From Sternotherus odoratus (taxonomy: Eukaryota; Chordata; Testudines; Kinosternidae), in assembly GCA_032164245.1 (NCBI GenBank), contig JAVMKO010000036.1:496001-560000 (forward strand): DNA of 64,000 nt, read 5' to 3'. Shown here one piece after another: positions 44,745 through 56,104 of this stretch (position 1 is the first letter of the stretch; each line of letters begins with the position of its first letter). Both the position numbers and the translations under genes were made by a program. The notes under the pieces are model-generated. The model did no database searches. It was given only the letters and a program-made list of their open reading frames with translations, and was not told the DNA's origin.

Positions 44745-45060
44745 AGCTGTTCAATAGCTGCTGCATTCCTACCCCAGGGCTGGCATCATTCCAGTGCTGG
44801 GTGAGTGATCCCTGTGTAGTGTTGTTGAGTGCTGGTGCACATCAGCTGTGCTCCATCCAGAGATGTCTGCATTTCAGTGCCAGGTGAGTGATCCCGGCAT
44901 AGTGCCGCTGTGTTACTACGCTGCTGCTGCGCTTCATCCCAGAGGTATCTGCATTTCAGTGCTGTGTGAGCAATCTCTATGCAGTGTTGCTGTGTGTTGT
45001 TATGCAGTTACTGCGCTCCACCCCAGAAGTGGCTGCAATTCAGTGGCGGGTGAATTAAAG
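44745..45060. repeat. Array of about four ~84-bp units
   Basis: Units contain 'ccatccagagatgtctgcat', 'ttcagtgccaggtgagtgat' and 'cccggcatagtgccgctgtg'. The core matches the ~63-bp family at 8425 and 12084, with about 20 bp of extra spacer, so this is a diverged branch of that family. Confidence 0.6.
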
Positions 45061-45496
45061 TCCATGTCTCATTTTGCAAAGCATGGTTCTCCAAGCAATG
45101 GTGCTGTCTGTCCCATGACCCTCCTCAATAGACTCCAGATTCTTAGCCTAAGTGAAGCTACATTTCGAGCAGTGGTGGAATCAGGAGGCAGCTGGGTCAT
45201 TGGTGGTTCCATCTTCAGTTATACCTATTGGCTTGACAAGGCACCCCACATATACCTAATGGCTGCCGAGGGGAGTTGTGGTTGCCCCAGGGCCCGCTAT
45301 TAGTTCTACTACTGATTCTTATTAAATGTTCATTGTGCTGCTTCCACCAGCCACTTTGATTAGTTTTATTTTACAGACCCAAGCAAAATGCAACCAACAT
45401 GCTGGCCTGGCTAGATCCCTATAATTGAACAGATTCATCCAATTAATGAGCCTTCCCAGAGCCATGTGCTGCCCCCATGATACATCAAACCTAGAG

Positions 45497-45737
45497 CAGT
45501 GCTCTTCAAAGTGTTTGCTTGGCGGCCCCTTTTTCTGCTCCCACCTCCAATCGCGGCCCCCGGGGCATGTCCACTGAAATGCCGCCGAATAGAAAGCTTC
45601 CTCTTTCTTTCAGCAGCATTTCTGCGGGACAAAAATAGACCGTGAATTCGGCGCTCTCCCGGGCGGGATCAGCAGCGGCACCGGGATCTCGTGCACCTCT
45701 GGGGGTGGTCTCACGCACCCCACTTTGAAGACCACTG
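45497..45737. mobile_element. hAT MITE with perfect 8-bp TSD
   Basis: The terminal repeats are CAGTGCTCTTCAAAGTG and CACTTTGAAGACCACTG. The target duplication is acctagag at 45489-45496 and 45738-45745. The 241-bp body is CpG-rich and non-coding. Confidence 0.9.
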
Positions 45738-46674
45738 ACCTAGAGGACCTGCTAGGCTCCCAGTAGATGCAGCCTAGAGCCAAACGCAGGCCAGGCAAGG
45801 TGGCCTCGCCCATGGAGTTCAGGTCCAGGGATTTGGTAGGGAGTAAATGGCCAGCACTGGATACGTCAGGTTTTGGTGCCCACCCAGAGATAGCTGGGGG
45901 CCGATTTTCAATTACACCCCCGCAGCTGGCCCAGGCCAGCTGACTCCAGCTCTCTGGGCTCAGGCTAAGGGGCTGTTTAACTGAGCAGCATCTGCTGAAA
46001 ATGTCTGCTTCCTGTCCTCCCACCCGCCCTGTTCAGTTTTGCCTAGCAGACAGGCCTGGCTCTAACCAGCCCCTGGTGGGAGGGGGAGCAATGGTGGGGA
46101 GGCGATCGTGGGGTACTTTGTTGAGCCTAGAGGTGGTTGCTGGCATTGGGCAACCTGAGCCACCAGGGCCTCTGACCTCTTGAGACATGCCACTCCCCTT
46201 TGCCTGCTAAGCACCTTCCCCCTTGGCCCTTGCTGTGAGCTGCTGATACCTGGCTTCCCCTGTAGCAGCTACAGTAGAACAGGGGATGGCAGGGAGCGGG
46301 CCTAGGAATTTAGGACAGGAAAAGAAAATGAAGGAATCCCAGTTGAATTGTAGTGGGTATTTCAGGGAGGCAGAATGGAATCATGCCAGGGTTCATCTCT
46401 GACTGTTGGGCTATGAGGAAAGGTTGAGGAGATCTCTGGTGAGATCTCTGTGGAGCAGAAAATCACGAAAAGGGTTAACAGAAAATGAGGCTTTTGTACC
46501 TCAGGAGTAAAATAGGTAAGTAGCAGAGGAGTATTAAGTCTTGTTGATGGATAGGGAGATAACAGTAATGGTCTTTAAATAGCTATTCTTTATTCTTTAA
46601 TGCTGTTGAACAAGAAATGAGTGGATAAAAATGTACAGACAACACGGAAGTGCATTATCTTTCTGTCTAAGGTC

Positions 46675-46905
46675 CTTATCTGGCTCTGGTTATTATCATA
46701 TCTGAGCGCCTCACAACTGGTAATACATTTATCCTCCAATCCTCCCGGTGAGGCAGGGAGGTGCTATCATCCTTCTCTATAGCATGGGGAAACTGAGGCA
46801 GAGAATAAGTGACTTGCCCAAGGTTAGTCTGGGGCTGAACAGGGAATTGAGCCAGGATCTCCCAAGTTCCAGGCTAGTGCTCTAACCACTGCACTGACCT
46901 CTTCT
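46675..46905 (-). repeat. MIR/CORE-type SINE
   Basis: Reading minus to plus, it has 'gctctaaccactgcactgac', 'gagccaggatctcccaagtt', 'gacttgcccaaggttagtct' and 'ggggaaactgaggcagagaa'. These are tail, core and tRNA-like head in the usual order, reversed. It is one of the fuller copies in the window. Confidence 0.65.
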
Positions 46906-47140
46906 CTGACATGAAAATTCTGGTAAAATAAAACTGAGGGGGTAAGTGGATGCCAGAGAGAGAAATCAGCTGGCTCGGGTGAAAGACTCGGTTCTTGGAG
47001 GGAGTTTGTTTGAGAGGCAGGGGAAGAATGCCGGCCTTTCATTCTCTCTCGCCCCCTGCAGTGGCAGGCCCAGGTCTGGGTGGATTGGTCCTGCCGAGGA
47101 CCCATAGGCTGAGCACAGAGTAAGCTACAGGCTGGGCCAA

Positions 47141-47151
47141 CAAGATGGCGG
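47141..47151 (+). promoter_or_regulatory. PRKACA: YY1-type motif overlapping the PRKACA start codon
   Basis: CAAGATGGCGG surrounds the proposed ATG at 47145. AAGATGGCGGC is the YY1 consensus often found just downstream of transcription starts, and the context (AAG before ATG, G after) is also a good initiation context. A start site just upstream is inferred. Confidence 0.5.
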
Positions 47152-50100
47152 CCGGTGAGCCAGGCTGGGGGCAAAGGTCCTGGTGGGTGGGGGGATGGGG
47201 AATGGGACCCAGGGCCTTTTATTCCTCTGCCCCGGACCTTGTTCTGCCCCATAGGATACGGGTCACTTCCTCTGGCCTCCAATCGGGGTCACTCGTACCC
47301 TGTGGTGGCAGGTCAGGGCTGGTCCGAGGCAGTGATTGCCTGCTCCAGCCCCTTTCATGGAGGGGGGCTTCCATTCAACCCCCTTTTTGGCCTTATAGTA
47401 ATTTGGGGGGCTCCAGCACAGTCCCAGACAGGAGGGGTTATCTCAAGCTCCAACCCCGGGGTACTGAGCGTGCGGCAGGTGGCGGAGACTGAGATCTGCT
47501 CTCATTGTCTGGTCAGCATCAAGGCCCCCGTTCCCCAAGTGCAGCTCAGATAAGCTGATCCTGTTGCACTCGGGACCGGCACTGGCCTCAGCTGCCCCCT
47601 GGCTGGCTGTATGAGCCACTCTCGGCCCTCCAACCCGGGAGTCCTGACTCCAGGTAGCACTGCCGAACCCCACTGCAGTGTGAAAGGTGATTGACAGGTG
47701 TCAGTTCAGTTCCCAGAGGGAGGGGCCTCCCCACCACAAAACCATCTCCCTCCCATCTGGGAACTGTGTGGCCGACTCCACCCCACCCCCAGTCCCATGA
47801 CTGTAAGGCCTGAAGGGGCTTGAATGGGAGTCCAGAAGAGAATCTGCCCCTCACCAGCCTCTCTGGCCAGAAGGGATAGGAGCAGCTAACATGGCCCTTC
47901 CTCTTCTGCAGGGAGTGGGGGCTGGGGTGGGTGGGTGTGTTTAGAACACAGGGGCTGGAATTTGGAACTCCTGGGTTCTATTCCTGACTTGGGGAGGCAG
48001 CATGGTGTGATATGGGGTTTCTTAAACTGGGGGTTGCAGCATGCAGGGGGGTGTTGCAGGAGCACCCCCACATGGAGCTCTCTCCAGCCAATCCCCAGCT
48101 GAGCCACCCTTTGTAGCCAATCACGCAACACCATCCTTCTGATGCGCTTAAAATCCCCACCCCATCTGTGACTGACTCTTCGCTGGGGGGCACTGAAAGG
48201 GGAGCTCTGTCCACCAGGCTGGGTGCTCCACCCCTCCTGACTCCTAATTCTGCTCCCTCTATGTTTCCCTTACAGGGAAGGGATTTTTCGCCAGTTTAAA
48301 AGAAGACTTTCTGAAGAAATGGGAGAGCCCCTCTTCCCCTAACACCTCCGAGGTAATGTGCCCCCCCAACCCAGATCACCCCTGCCCCCTAAGTCAAGGC
48401 CTCTGCAGCCCCAGACTGATTACTCTGCAATCACCCCCTGGATCTCATTCCCCATCACTGAGCCACCTTGCCACTCAGCCTCCGACGACACAGGGCTGGG
48501 GGGCAGGGCTGGGTGGACCAAGTTGCTCCGCCCACCCCCATCTGCCCTCTGGTAGCTAGAGGACCAAGAACTCTGTAGGTTCAACTCCACTCTGCTGGGG
48601 GAAGGGGAAATTTCCATGTGGGACTGCTCCTGATTCGGCCTATCTCCCCCTCCCCCTTCCTCCTCCTGACACTCCAGTGTGGTCATCCAGCCCAGCCCCA
48701 GATTGGCTCCCAGGGGGGTTGTGCGAATAGGGACTGTCATAAGTGTGGAGTGCTGTTTTGCCTGTATGGGGTTAACTTTACCTGAGAGAGGGTGAGGTAA
48801 AATGGGGGCGCTCTCCAATCAGTCAGTGCTGACCCTGGAGGGGCTGCCTTTCTGGTGAGCTATAAAATCCAAAGCTCTGACCCCCTCATGGTCATTAAAG
48901 ACCCCTCCAGTCTTGCAGTGCACATCCCACTGTCCCAAGCATGTTCCTTCCTGATACCCCCAGGACCGGTCTGCCTCCCCTGTCCCCCCAGTCAGGTTTG
49001 TTTTTCCCCTTCCAGGACACAACCAGTTTGGATCAATTTGATCGAATCAAGACTCTGGGCACGAGCTCATTTGGGAGGGTGATGCTGGTGAAACACAAAG
49101 GGACCGGGAATCACTATGCCATGAAGATCCTGGATAAAGAGAAGGTGAGATGCTGGGGGTACTGCAGAGATCCGGTCCCCAGAGCGGGGGAGGGATTTGG
49201 GGCTGACCACTGCATGGGGATGCGGGAGAGGGCAGTGCGTGGGAGGTGCAGGGGGTGCTGCCCCAGCGGAGGAAGAGCTGATGTTGCTATTTCCTTTTCT
49301 CCCCCAGGTAGTGAAGCTGAAACAAATTGAGCACACCCTCAGCGAGAAACAGATCCTCCAGGCCGTCAACTTTCCATTCCTCGTCAAGCTAGAGTATTCT
49401 TTCAAGGTAGGTGTGTTCTGGGCTGTGTCTCCCCCCCCCCCGACTCCCACAATCCCCTTGACTCGTTTCCTCTTTAAAATCAAAGCTGTGCTGAAGGGGT
49501 TGAAGGGCACAGTCTCTTCTATCCTGAGAACAAATGCCCCTGGTGTGAAGTCTGGGATCAGCCTGGTCAGTTTTGCTTTTGTTGCTAGTCAGTTTCAGTT
49601 TCCAGCTTCCATGCTCTGGCCCTTGGGCATGAGGTCTAGCTTGCTGGGGAGTCTCGGAGGAAGTCCCGACTCCACACACAATTGGCTTTGTGGAGACTTT
49701 GAAATCATCATGTGGGATCGTTTCCTCCTGATGGAGTTTCTGTGAAAGGTAAAATTCAGGATCCTGGCAAAAGGGCTTGGACCCTCTTCCCTGAATTTGG
49801 ATCTTGGGCTCTGTGTGTAGGGGGGAGAGCAAAGGTAGTTGTGCTTTAGGACTCCACAGCATCGCCTGTGGCTGGCCTGGTTAAAGAGGGGTTGGCTCTG
49901 AAGGGAGACCTGTCTCATCTGTAAGCCTGAGGTTAGTGGATTGTAGTGAGGAAGAGTCATCAGCTCAGAGGAGGCTGCAGGATAAATCGTGGCCCCTGCT
50001 GGAGCCTGGAGGCCAGGGTGATGGGCGTGTTAGCAGCAGCAGTGCTGGCAGAATGGTTTTCTGGGGGCCCCTCATGGTTCTAGGGTTAAATAGCTCTGGT

Positions 50101-53100
50101 CTCTGATCCCTTGTCTGCAGAAGCTGCTACAATGGAAATCTCACACCTCTCTCTGTGCCAGCTGCCTGGGGCTGGGCTGTGTAGCTATCGGCAGTGGGGC
50201 CAGCAGCTTCTGTTACACATGCTGGCTCGCTGAGCCAATTGATCCTCCTACAACAGAGTAAAATAAATCCCTCGTGCGTGTAAATGTGGGAGAACTTCAT
50301 TGAAATCAATGCGACGGCACTGGATTTATCCCACTGAGATAGGAGTCTGGCCTGGGACGTGCTGACTGGGCCCCATTAAGGTACCACTGGGGCCTGTCGA
50401 GTTAGTAGAGGGTCAGGAAGGCCCCAGAACTGCCTGAGCAGGGAGACCAAAGATGGGCTGAGTTCCCTTCGTCCTGTTACAGGACAGCAGGGTTCAGACA
50501 TTGTTACCCATATGCTCTAGGGCAGTGGTCCCCAACCTTTCTTGCGGCACGGCCCGGTTTTCGTTTTTCTTCGCCGCCGCAGACCGGTTGTATGTCCACC
50601 GAAAAGCCGCCGAATCCGTTCCGCAAAAGTGAAACTGCGGCTTTTCGGCGGACACTTCCGGGAACGCAGCCACGGCCCGGTACAAAACTATCCACGGACC
50701 GGTACCGGTCCGCGGCCCGGGGGTTGGGGACCACTGCTCTAGGGCACCCACCCTGGTCCTGGAGTTCAGGGCGTAGTCCTCTTCAACTAGGAAGCCCCCC
50801 TCACCCTTCCATGGGCCCAGGGCATAACCTCACACTCTGCAGGTTTGCAGGGACAATTCTCAGTGAAAGAGCCTTACACGGTAATGGTAACAAAGAGTCC
50901 TGTGGCACCTTAAAGACTAACTAAAGTATTGGAGCATAAGCTTTCGTGGGCTAATACCCACGTCGTCGGATGCAAGCAGTGGAAGTGTCCAAGGGCAGGT
51001 ATAGATAAATAGTCAAGAATCAGGTAGGAGGTAACAAGGTTAGTCCAATCATGCTGAACCAGCTTGTTATCTCCAATCAGGGAGGTGAGGTATTCTTCTA
51101 GCAGCTGAATTGAAGGTGTGAACTCGGAGGGAGGAGAAGCTATTTTTGTAATTAGCAAGCCACTCAAGGTCTTTGTTCAGTCCCAGATTGATTGTGTTAA
51201 ATTTGCAAATGAATTGCAGCTCTGCAGTTTCTCTTTGCAGTCTGGACTTGAAGTTTTTTTGCTGCAGTATGGTGACTTTTAAATCTGTAATTGTGTGTCC
51301 AGGCAGGTTGAAGTGTTCTCCTACAGGTTTGTGTATCTTGCCATTCCTAATATCTGATTTGTGTGCATTTATCCTTTTTCGTAGGGACTGTCCAGTTTGG
51401 CCGATGTACATACCAGAGGGACATTGGTGGCATATAATGGCATATATGACATTGGTTGATGTGCAGGTGAATGAACCAGTGATGGTGTGGCTGATCTGGT
51501 TAGGCCCCATGATGGTGTTGCTGGTGTAAATATGTGGGCAGAGTTGGCATCGAGGTTTGTTGCATGGATTGGTTCCTGAGTTGGAGTTATTGTGGTGCAG
51601 TGTGTTGTTGCTGGTGAGAATCTGCTTAAGGTTGGCAGGTTGTCTGTGTGCCAGGACTGGCCTTCCTCCCAAGGCCTGTGAAAGTGAGGGGTTATGGTCC
51701 AGGATGGGTTGTAGGTCACTGATGATGCATTGCAGAGGTTTTAACTGAGGACTGTAGGTGATGGTGTTCTGTTGTTTTCTTTCTTGGGCTCGTCTTGCAG
51801 CAGCAAGCTTCTGGGTACATGTCTGGCTCTGTTGATCTGTGTCCTTATTTCCTTGTGCAGGTAATCTGGCTGCAGAAAAGCTCTCTGACCGTACAGCAGG
51901 GGGCACTGTGCCCATGCCCCGGCTGGAGCCTTTCTCCGGGGCTAGCTGGAAATGGGCCCTGGGCTCGAGGGCAGGGGCAGCGATCCCCGCTGGCTCACAT
52001 GCGGGTGCTCAGTGCTCATGTTCTCCTCCCTGAGCCGGGTAGGGTCTCACTAGCGGAATGGCTTTGTTGGGCTCAGCGGAGTTACTTTGGAGGCCGCTGT
52101 GTGACTATGAAGCCAGCCTGGTCAATTTCACATTCCGCTTTTGAAACGTTTCACTTCCTGTTTCTGCTCTTTTGGGGTGTCCGGCCTGGCAGAAGTTTGG
52201 GTTTCCCCTTGGAGCGTAGGTGTCAGAGCTGGAAATCCCTCTTGTGCCCATCCATCCTTGCCTGTAGACCAGAGGTGTGGAGAGAGGTTGAATTTTCTAG
52301 GGCTCTAGCACTAAATACTCCAAGCAAATAAAGTTCACATACTCTCATTAGTGAGTCTGTTCCCTGCCACGTCTGTGCAGCAACTCCCACTGCAGGCGTG
52401 TGCCTGGGACTTTCGACAGCACAGTGCAGCCCCTCTGGCCCTTGGGCTAAAGGAGTAACAGCAGCAGCTGGCGGCAGTAGTAAGCTGTTATCTCCCAGAC
52501 AGCGGGTGCACTGGATTGTGTGCTATGGGGAAGCCAGGCCAGTGCAACAGGCTCCCTTGAGGCACTTGGGGTTAGCACCCCCACAGGGATGGGGCTAATA
52601 AAGGATCAGGGGTGTGTGAGCAGCCTCATCCCAGTGTCGCAGGGACTGATGGAGGCTGGGCAGGGAGTGGCTCTATTCCTTGCACTCAGTTGCTGCTGCA
52701 TTTCCTTGTAGGATAACTCCAGTCTGTACATGGTGATGGAATATGTCCCGGGTGGGGAGATGTTCTTCCATCTACATCAGATGGGGAGGTTCAGGTGAGC
52801 TTTGCCACAGAAGTCGATGTTAGGGACAGTGTCACTAATGGTTAGAGAGCTGGGTGGTACGTAGACTCCTGGGTTGTATCCCTGGCTGAGGGAGGAGAGT
52901 GGGATCTAGGAGCAGAGGGACTGGGGGTCAGGACTCCTGGGTCCTATTTCTGCCTCTCCGTTCACTTCTTGTGGGAAGGGGGGAGAATCACTCTGTGCCT
53001 CAGTTTCCACAGCTGTAAATTTGGCATGTAGAGAACTAGACCTTTTATCCACTAGCAGCATCAGCGGCGACGCTGGCTTTGATCCTCATGCCGCCGGGCG

Positions 53101-55964
53101 TGACCTGATCCCCAGCTGGGCTGATCAGGACGGGATTCCCCATGGGAGGGCTGCTGAGGTCTTCTGCCAGCATGAGCCACAGTCAGTGTCAGGATGCCAG
53201 GGCTAGACGGGGCCAGGCTGGATGGAGCTGGGGGTCCATGCGTGTGTGTGTTGAGGCAGGGGGGGAAATGCTGGTCTGGGTTGCCAGGCTGGATGGAGTC
53301 TAGCAATGGTGGGTGCGATGTGTGTGCTACAGCCAGTGGTCTGGCTAGGGCAGATGGGGCCACCAGGCCTAGAGGGGTTCAGGCGTCTTGCCTGGGGTTG
53401 CCAGGGTAGATGGTGTCAGGGATCTATAAGGAAAGGGAAGCTGGGGGGGGGAGGAATGTGTGTGGCTGAGATGGGGAGGGGTATGGCCCTGGATGCCCAC
53501 ATTCTCCTCCCACCTCATTACAGTGAACCTCGCGCCCGGTTCTACGCTGCTCAGATCGTCCTGACCTTGGAGTATCTGCACTCGCTGGATGTCATCTACC
53601 GAGACCTGAAGCCAGAGAATCTCCTGATAGACCAGCAGGGCTACATCAAGGTGACGCTGCCACCCTTCTCATGCTCCTTTCCTTCCCCTTCCCAGCACTG
53701 GCTCCAGGCTCCCTGCCCAAGTCTCTCTCCACTGCCATCCCCTTCCCAAAGCCAAGACACCCCCAGAAACGTAGCATGGCCAGAATACATCCATCATCTG
53801 CTCCCTCCCCTTCCCCTTCTGCTGTCACAGCCTCTCCCCTCTGTGTTTTGGCTCCAGCTGACAGATTTTGGTTTTGCCAAGAAGGTGAAAGGCCAAACCT
53901 GGACTATGTGTGGGACCCCAGAATACCTGGCCCCCGAGATCTGCAAGGTGAGCTGGAGAGGGCCTGTCCCCTCCTGATCTCTATCTGATCCCTGGTTCTC
54001 ACCGTCCCCCAAATGTTTGGTGTGTGACCCTGGTCTGCTTTCCCTGGGCAGGGTCATAACAAGCATGTGGACTGGTGGGCCCTGGGGGTCCTCATCTATG
54101 AGATGGCGGCTGGTTACCCCCCGTTCTTCTCAGACCAGCCCATTAAGCTCTACGAGAAGATCGTCTCTCCCAAGGTATTTGGGCTGGGGAAGGGGACGAG
54201 TGAGGGGGGGGAAGGATGATTTCCCTTTACAGAAGCCATGTTGACTTTTGCCCAACAATTTATGTTCTTCTATGTACCTGACAATTTTATCCTTTACTAT
54301 TGTTTCAACTGATTTGGCCAGTAAATTAGCCCCCCTGTGCTCTGGGGCTGTAATTACTAGGTGTATTAAGGTAGTGCCTAGGCTCCCCAGGCGTAGCCCA
54401 GAACCTCCCTGCACTATGGGGCCATAATTACTAGGTGTATTATGGTAATGCCTAGGCTTAGCCCCGGACCTCCCCACACCTGTGCTAGGGGCTGTACATT
54501 ACTAGGTGTATCTATGAATCTAGCCATAGGGGCAGGGCAGGTACAATCCAGACCTCTGTCTCTCCTCCCCACCCCAGCTCCGGTTCCCGTCTCACTTCAG
54601 CACTGACCCGAAGGACCTGCTCCGGAACCTGCTGGAGGTGGACCTCACCAAACGCTTTGGCACCCTCAAGAACGGGGTCAACGGCATCAAGAACCACGAG
54701 TGGTTTGCTGATACCGACTGGAGCGCCATCTACAAGAAGAAGGTAGGAAGGTGGTGGTGGGCGGAGGCGGGCAGAGGAGAACGTGGGTAACTCCCACTCC
54801 TGTGCAGCCTCCGTCAATAGGAATCAAACCTGGGATCATCAGTGCCCAGACCACTAGGAGCACATTGGTGACTGGGACTCTGCGGCTGGGTTCAGCCGGT
54901 ACGTTAAGATATGCTCACCCAGCATTTGTTTAAAGTAAGGAGTCTTCTGTTACCTGTTCGGAACATGGTGCAGAGGCACAGTCCTGTCCCCACTCCCTGA
55001 GGAGAACAGCCTACTACTGCTGCTGCCATCTAATGTTATTATTCCTCCAAGGGGCCCAATCCTCTATCTCACTGGTTCTCAAAGTGGGGGTCAGGACCCC
55101 TCTGGGGGTCACGAGCCAGTTCTGTGGCGGTCGCGAGCCCCTGCTGCCAGCAGCCGGCCCCAAACATTGCCACTGCCGTGGGCTGCTGGCATCCGGCCCC
55201 TGCCGCTGCTGGCAGCCCCACAAGCCCGATCCGGGCCCTCCCTCCTGCTGTGGCAGGCTGCCGACACTGCCACGTGCCCGACCCGGTCCCTGCTGAGGTG
55301 GGCTTCCGGTGCCCCCGTGAGCCCAGCCCCTGCCACAGTCGGCTGCCAGCACCTCCGTGGGGCTGCTGGAACCCCCCCTCACTGGCCTCGGGTTGGCTGC
55401 TGGAACTTCCCCCTCAATCCCGACCTCTGCCCTGGGGGGCTGCTGGAACCCCCCCATCCCAGCCCCTGCCACAGTGGGCTGCAGGCACGTCCCCCCCTCC
55501 TGACCCCTAGGGGGGGTTCGCGCTTAGAGGTGCGGTGTGGGAAAGGGGTCACCACGATGAAAAGTTTGAGAACCACTGCTCTATCTCTTCAGAGTGCTCG
55601 GTGCCCTGATCCTGGGCTCCTAAGTGGGGTCATGGGCTCCCCCTTCCATGATTGCAAATTGTGAGGGTTTCTGGCTGGATAGTGGATGGGGGGGAGGGGG
55701 CAGTGTGATCCTTGCCTGCCTTGTTGCAAAGTTGGGGCCTGATAGCAAACAGAGGAATGGGCAGGGGCAGGGGGAGTATACAAATATTGATCCCTCACCT
55801 TTTCTCCAACCTCTATTTCTCCCCCACCCCCGCAGGTGAAAGCTCCTTTCACACCGGAGTTGAAAGGCCCCGGTGACACAAGTAACTTTGATATCTACGA
55901 GGAAGAGGAGGAGATCCCGGTCTCCATGACGGAGAAATGTGCCAAGGAGTTTGCTGAGTTTTAG
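47145..55964 (+). CDS. PRKACA: PKA catalytic subunit, divergent PRKACA
   Basis: Serine/threonine kinase released from regulatory subunits by cAMP. Ten exons: 47145-47154, 48276-48352, 49016-49144, 49308-49406, 52712-52794, 53524-53650, 53858-53947, 54052-54174, 54578-54742, 55836-55964. They total 1032 nt, 343 residues; human has 351. Catalytic residues are kept: Lys in HYAMKIL, Glu in [23 protein letters not shown], activation-loop Thr in [11 protein letters not shown]-terminal FAEF. Alpha-type residues: [27 protein letters not shown]. Oddities: the start MAAG lacks Gly2, so no myristoylation; the glycine loop is GTSSFG instead of GTGSFG; APEIILSKGYNK has become APEICKGHNK; HLRRIGRF is HLHQMGRF; five extra residues follow WESP. 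The first exon (10 nt) is inferred from phase and the donor G|GTGAGC. A lineage-specific paralogue or a diverged orthologue both fit. Confidence 0.92.
48735..48925 (+). promoter_or_regulatory. CCAAT/TATA pair in PRKACA intron 2, LTR-like
   Basis: CTCCAATC at 48813-48820 is followed 41 bp later by GCTATAAAATCC at 48859-48870, then 'gtcattaaagacc'. The layout resembles an LTR U3 region or a core promoter. It ends about 90 bp before exon 3. No LTR borders were found. Confidence 0.35.
50523..50736. mobile_element. hAT MITE with perfect 8-bp TSD
   Basis: The ends are CAGTGGTCCCCAACC and GGTTGGGGACCACTG. The target duplication is ctctaggg at 50515-50522 and 50737-50744. The body contains palindromic 'cggcggacacttccggg' pieces and is CpG-rich. 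It lies in PRKACA intron 4. Confidence 0.92.
50884..51862 (-). mobile_element. Penelope-like retroelement, 5'-truncated
   Basis: The minus strand carries the C-terminal part of a Penelope-like polyprotein followed by a non-coding 3' tail that ends 'ggtgccacaggactctttg' near 50886. The reverse transcriptase is missing, so the copy is truncated at its 5' end. It lies in PRKACA intron 4, antisense to the gene. It identifies the family of the short tails at 6784-6984 and 40736-40825. Confidence 0.85.
51067..51862 (-). pseudogene. Penelope GIY-YIG endonuclease fragment
   Basis: The linker Cys/His motif '[12 protein letters not shown]' precedes the GIY-YIG core: '[12 protein letters not shown]' and '[17 protein letters not shown]', then '[16 protein letters not shown]'. 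This order is that of endonuclease-bearing Penelope-like elements, where the domain nicks target DNA. The frame stays open for about 265 codons but has no reverse transcriptase and no native start. The first few residues upstream of '[10 protein letters not shown]' come from flanking DNA or another frame. Confidence 0.85.
52830..52950 (+). repeat. SINE-head fragments in PRKACA intron 5
   Basis: 'tagactcctgggttgtatcc' and 'caggactcctgggtcctatt' lie on either side of 'gagtgggatctaggagcaga', the same motif family as 10960-11110. Confidence 0.5.
54228..54333 (-). mobile_element. CR1 LINE reverse-transcriptase fragment
   Basis: On minus it encodes '[18 protein letters not shown]' and then 'SQHGF', the conserved CR1 segment before the RT core. 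It is only about 105 bp, truncated on both sides, and lies in PRKACA intron 8. Confidence 0.8.
54345..54520. repeat. ~80-bp tandem repeat of a SINE/LINE tail
   Basis: Two and a half units of 'taattactaggtgtattaag' plus 'gtagtgcctaggctcccc' and 'agcccagaacctccctgca'. This is the reverse-complement family of 40485-40735. Confidence 0.65.
55070..55578. mobile_element. hAT element, non-autonomous, perfect 8-bp TSD
   Basis: The ends are CACTGGTTCTCAAAG and TTTGAGAACCACTG. The target duplication is ctctatct at 55062-55069 and 55579-55586. The 509-bp interior is GC-rich with repeated 'cccctgccacagtgggctgc' segments and no transposase. It lies in PRKACA intron 9. Confidence 0.92.
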
Positions 55965-56098
55965 GAGCAGGTGGGGGTGGGGGCGGAGTTGGATTTGTTT
56001 TTTGCCTGTGTGTTTTATTTTTGTGGGCAGGGGTAGGGATTTGCCTGGATCTGGGGGGGGGGGGGGGGGCGGGAGATCCTTTATTCTAAACTGTACTA

Positions 56099-56104
56099 AA
56101 TAAA
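56099..56104 (+). terminator. PRKACA: Polyadenylation signal of PRKACA
   Basis: AATAAA lies 135 nt after the PRKACA stop codon, within 'ctaaataaacaacag'. A second pair (aaataaataagtaaat) near 56737 could give a longer 3'UTR. Poly-G runs separate the stop codon from the signal. Confidence 0.7.
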
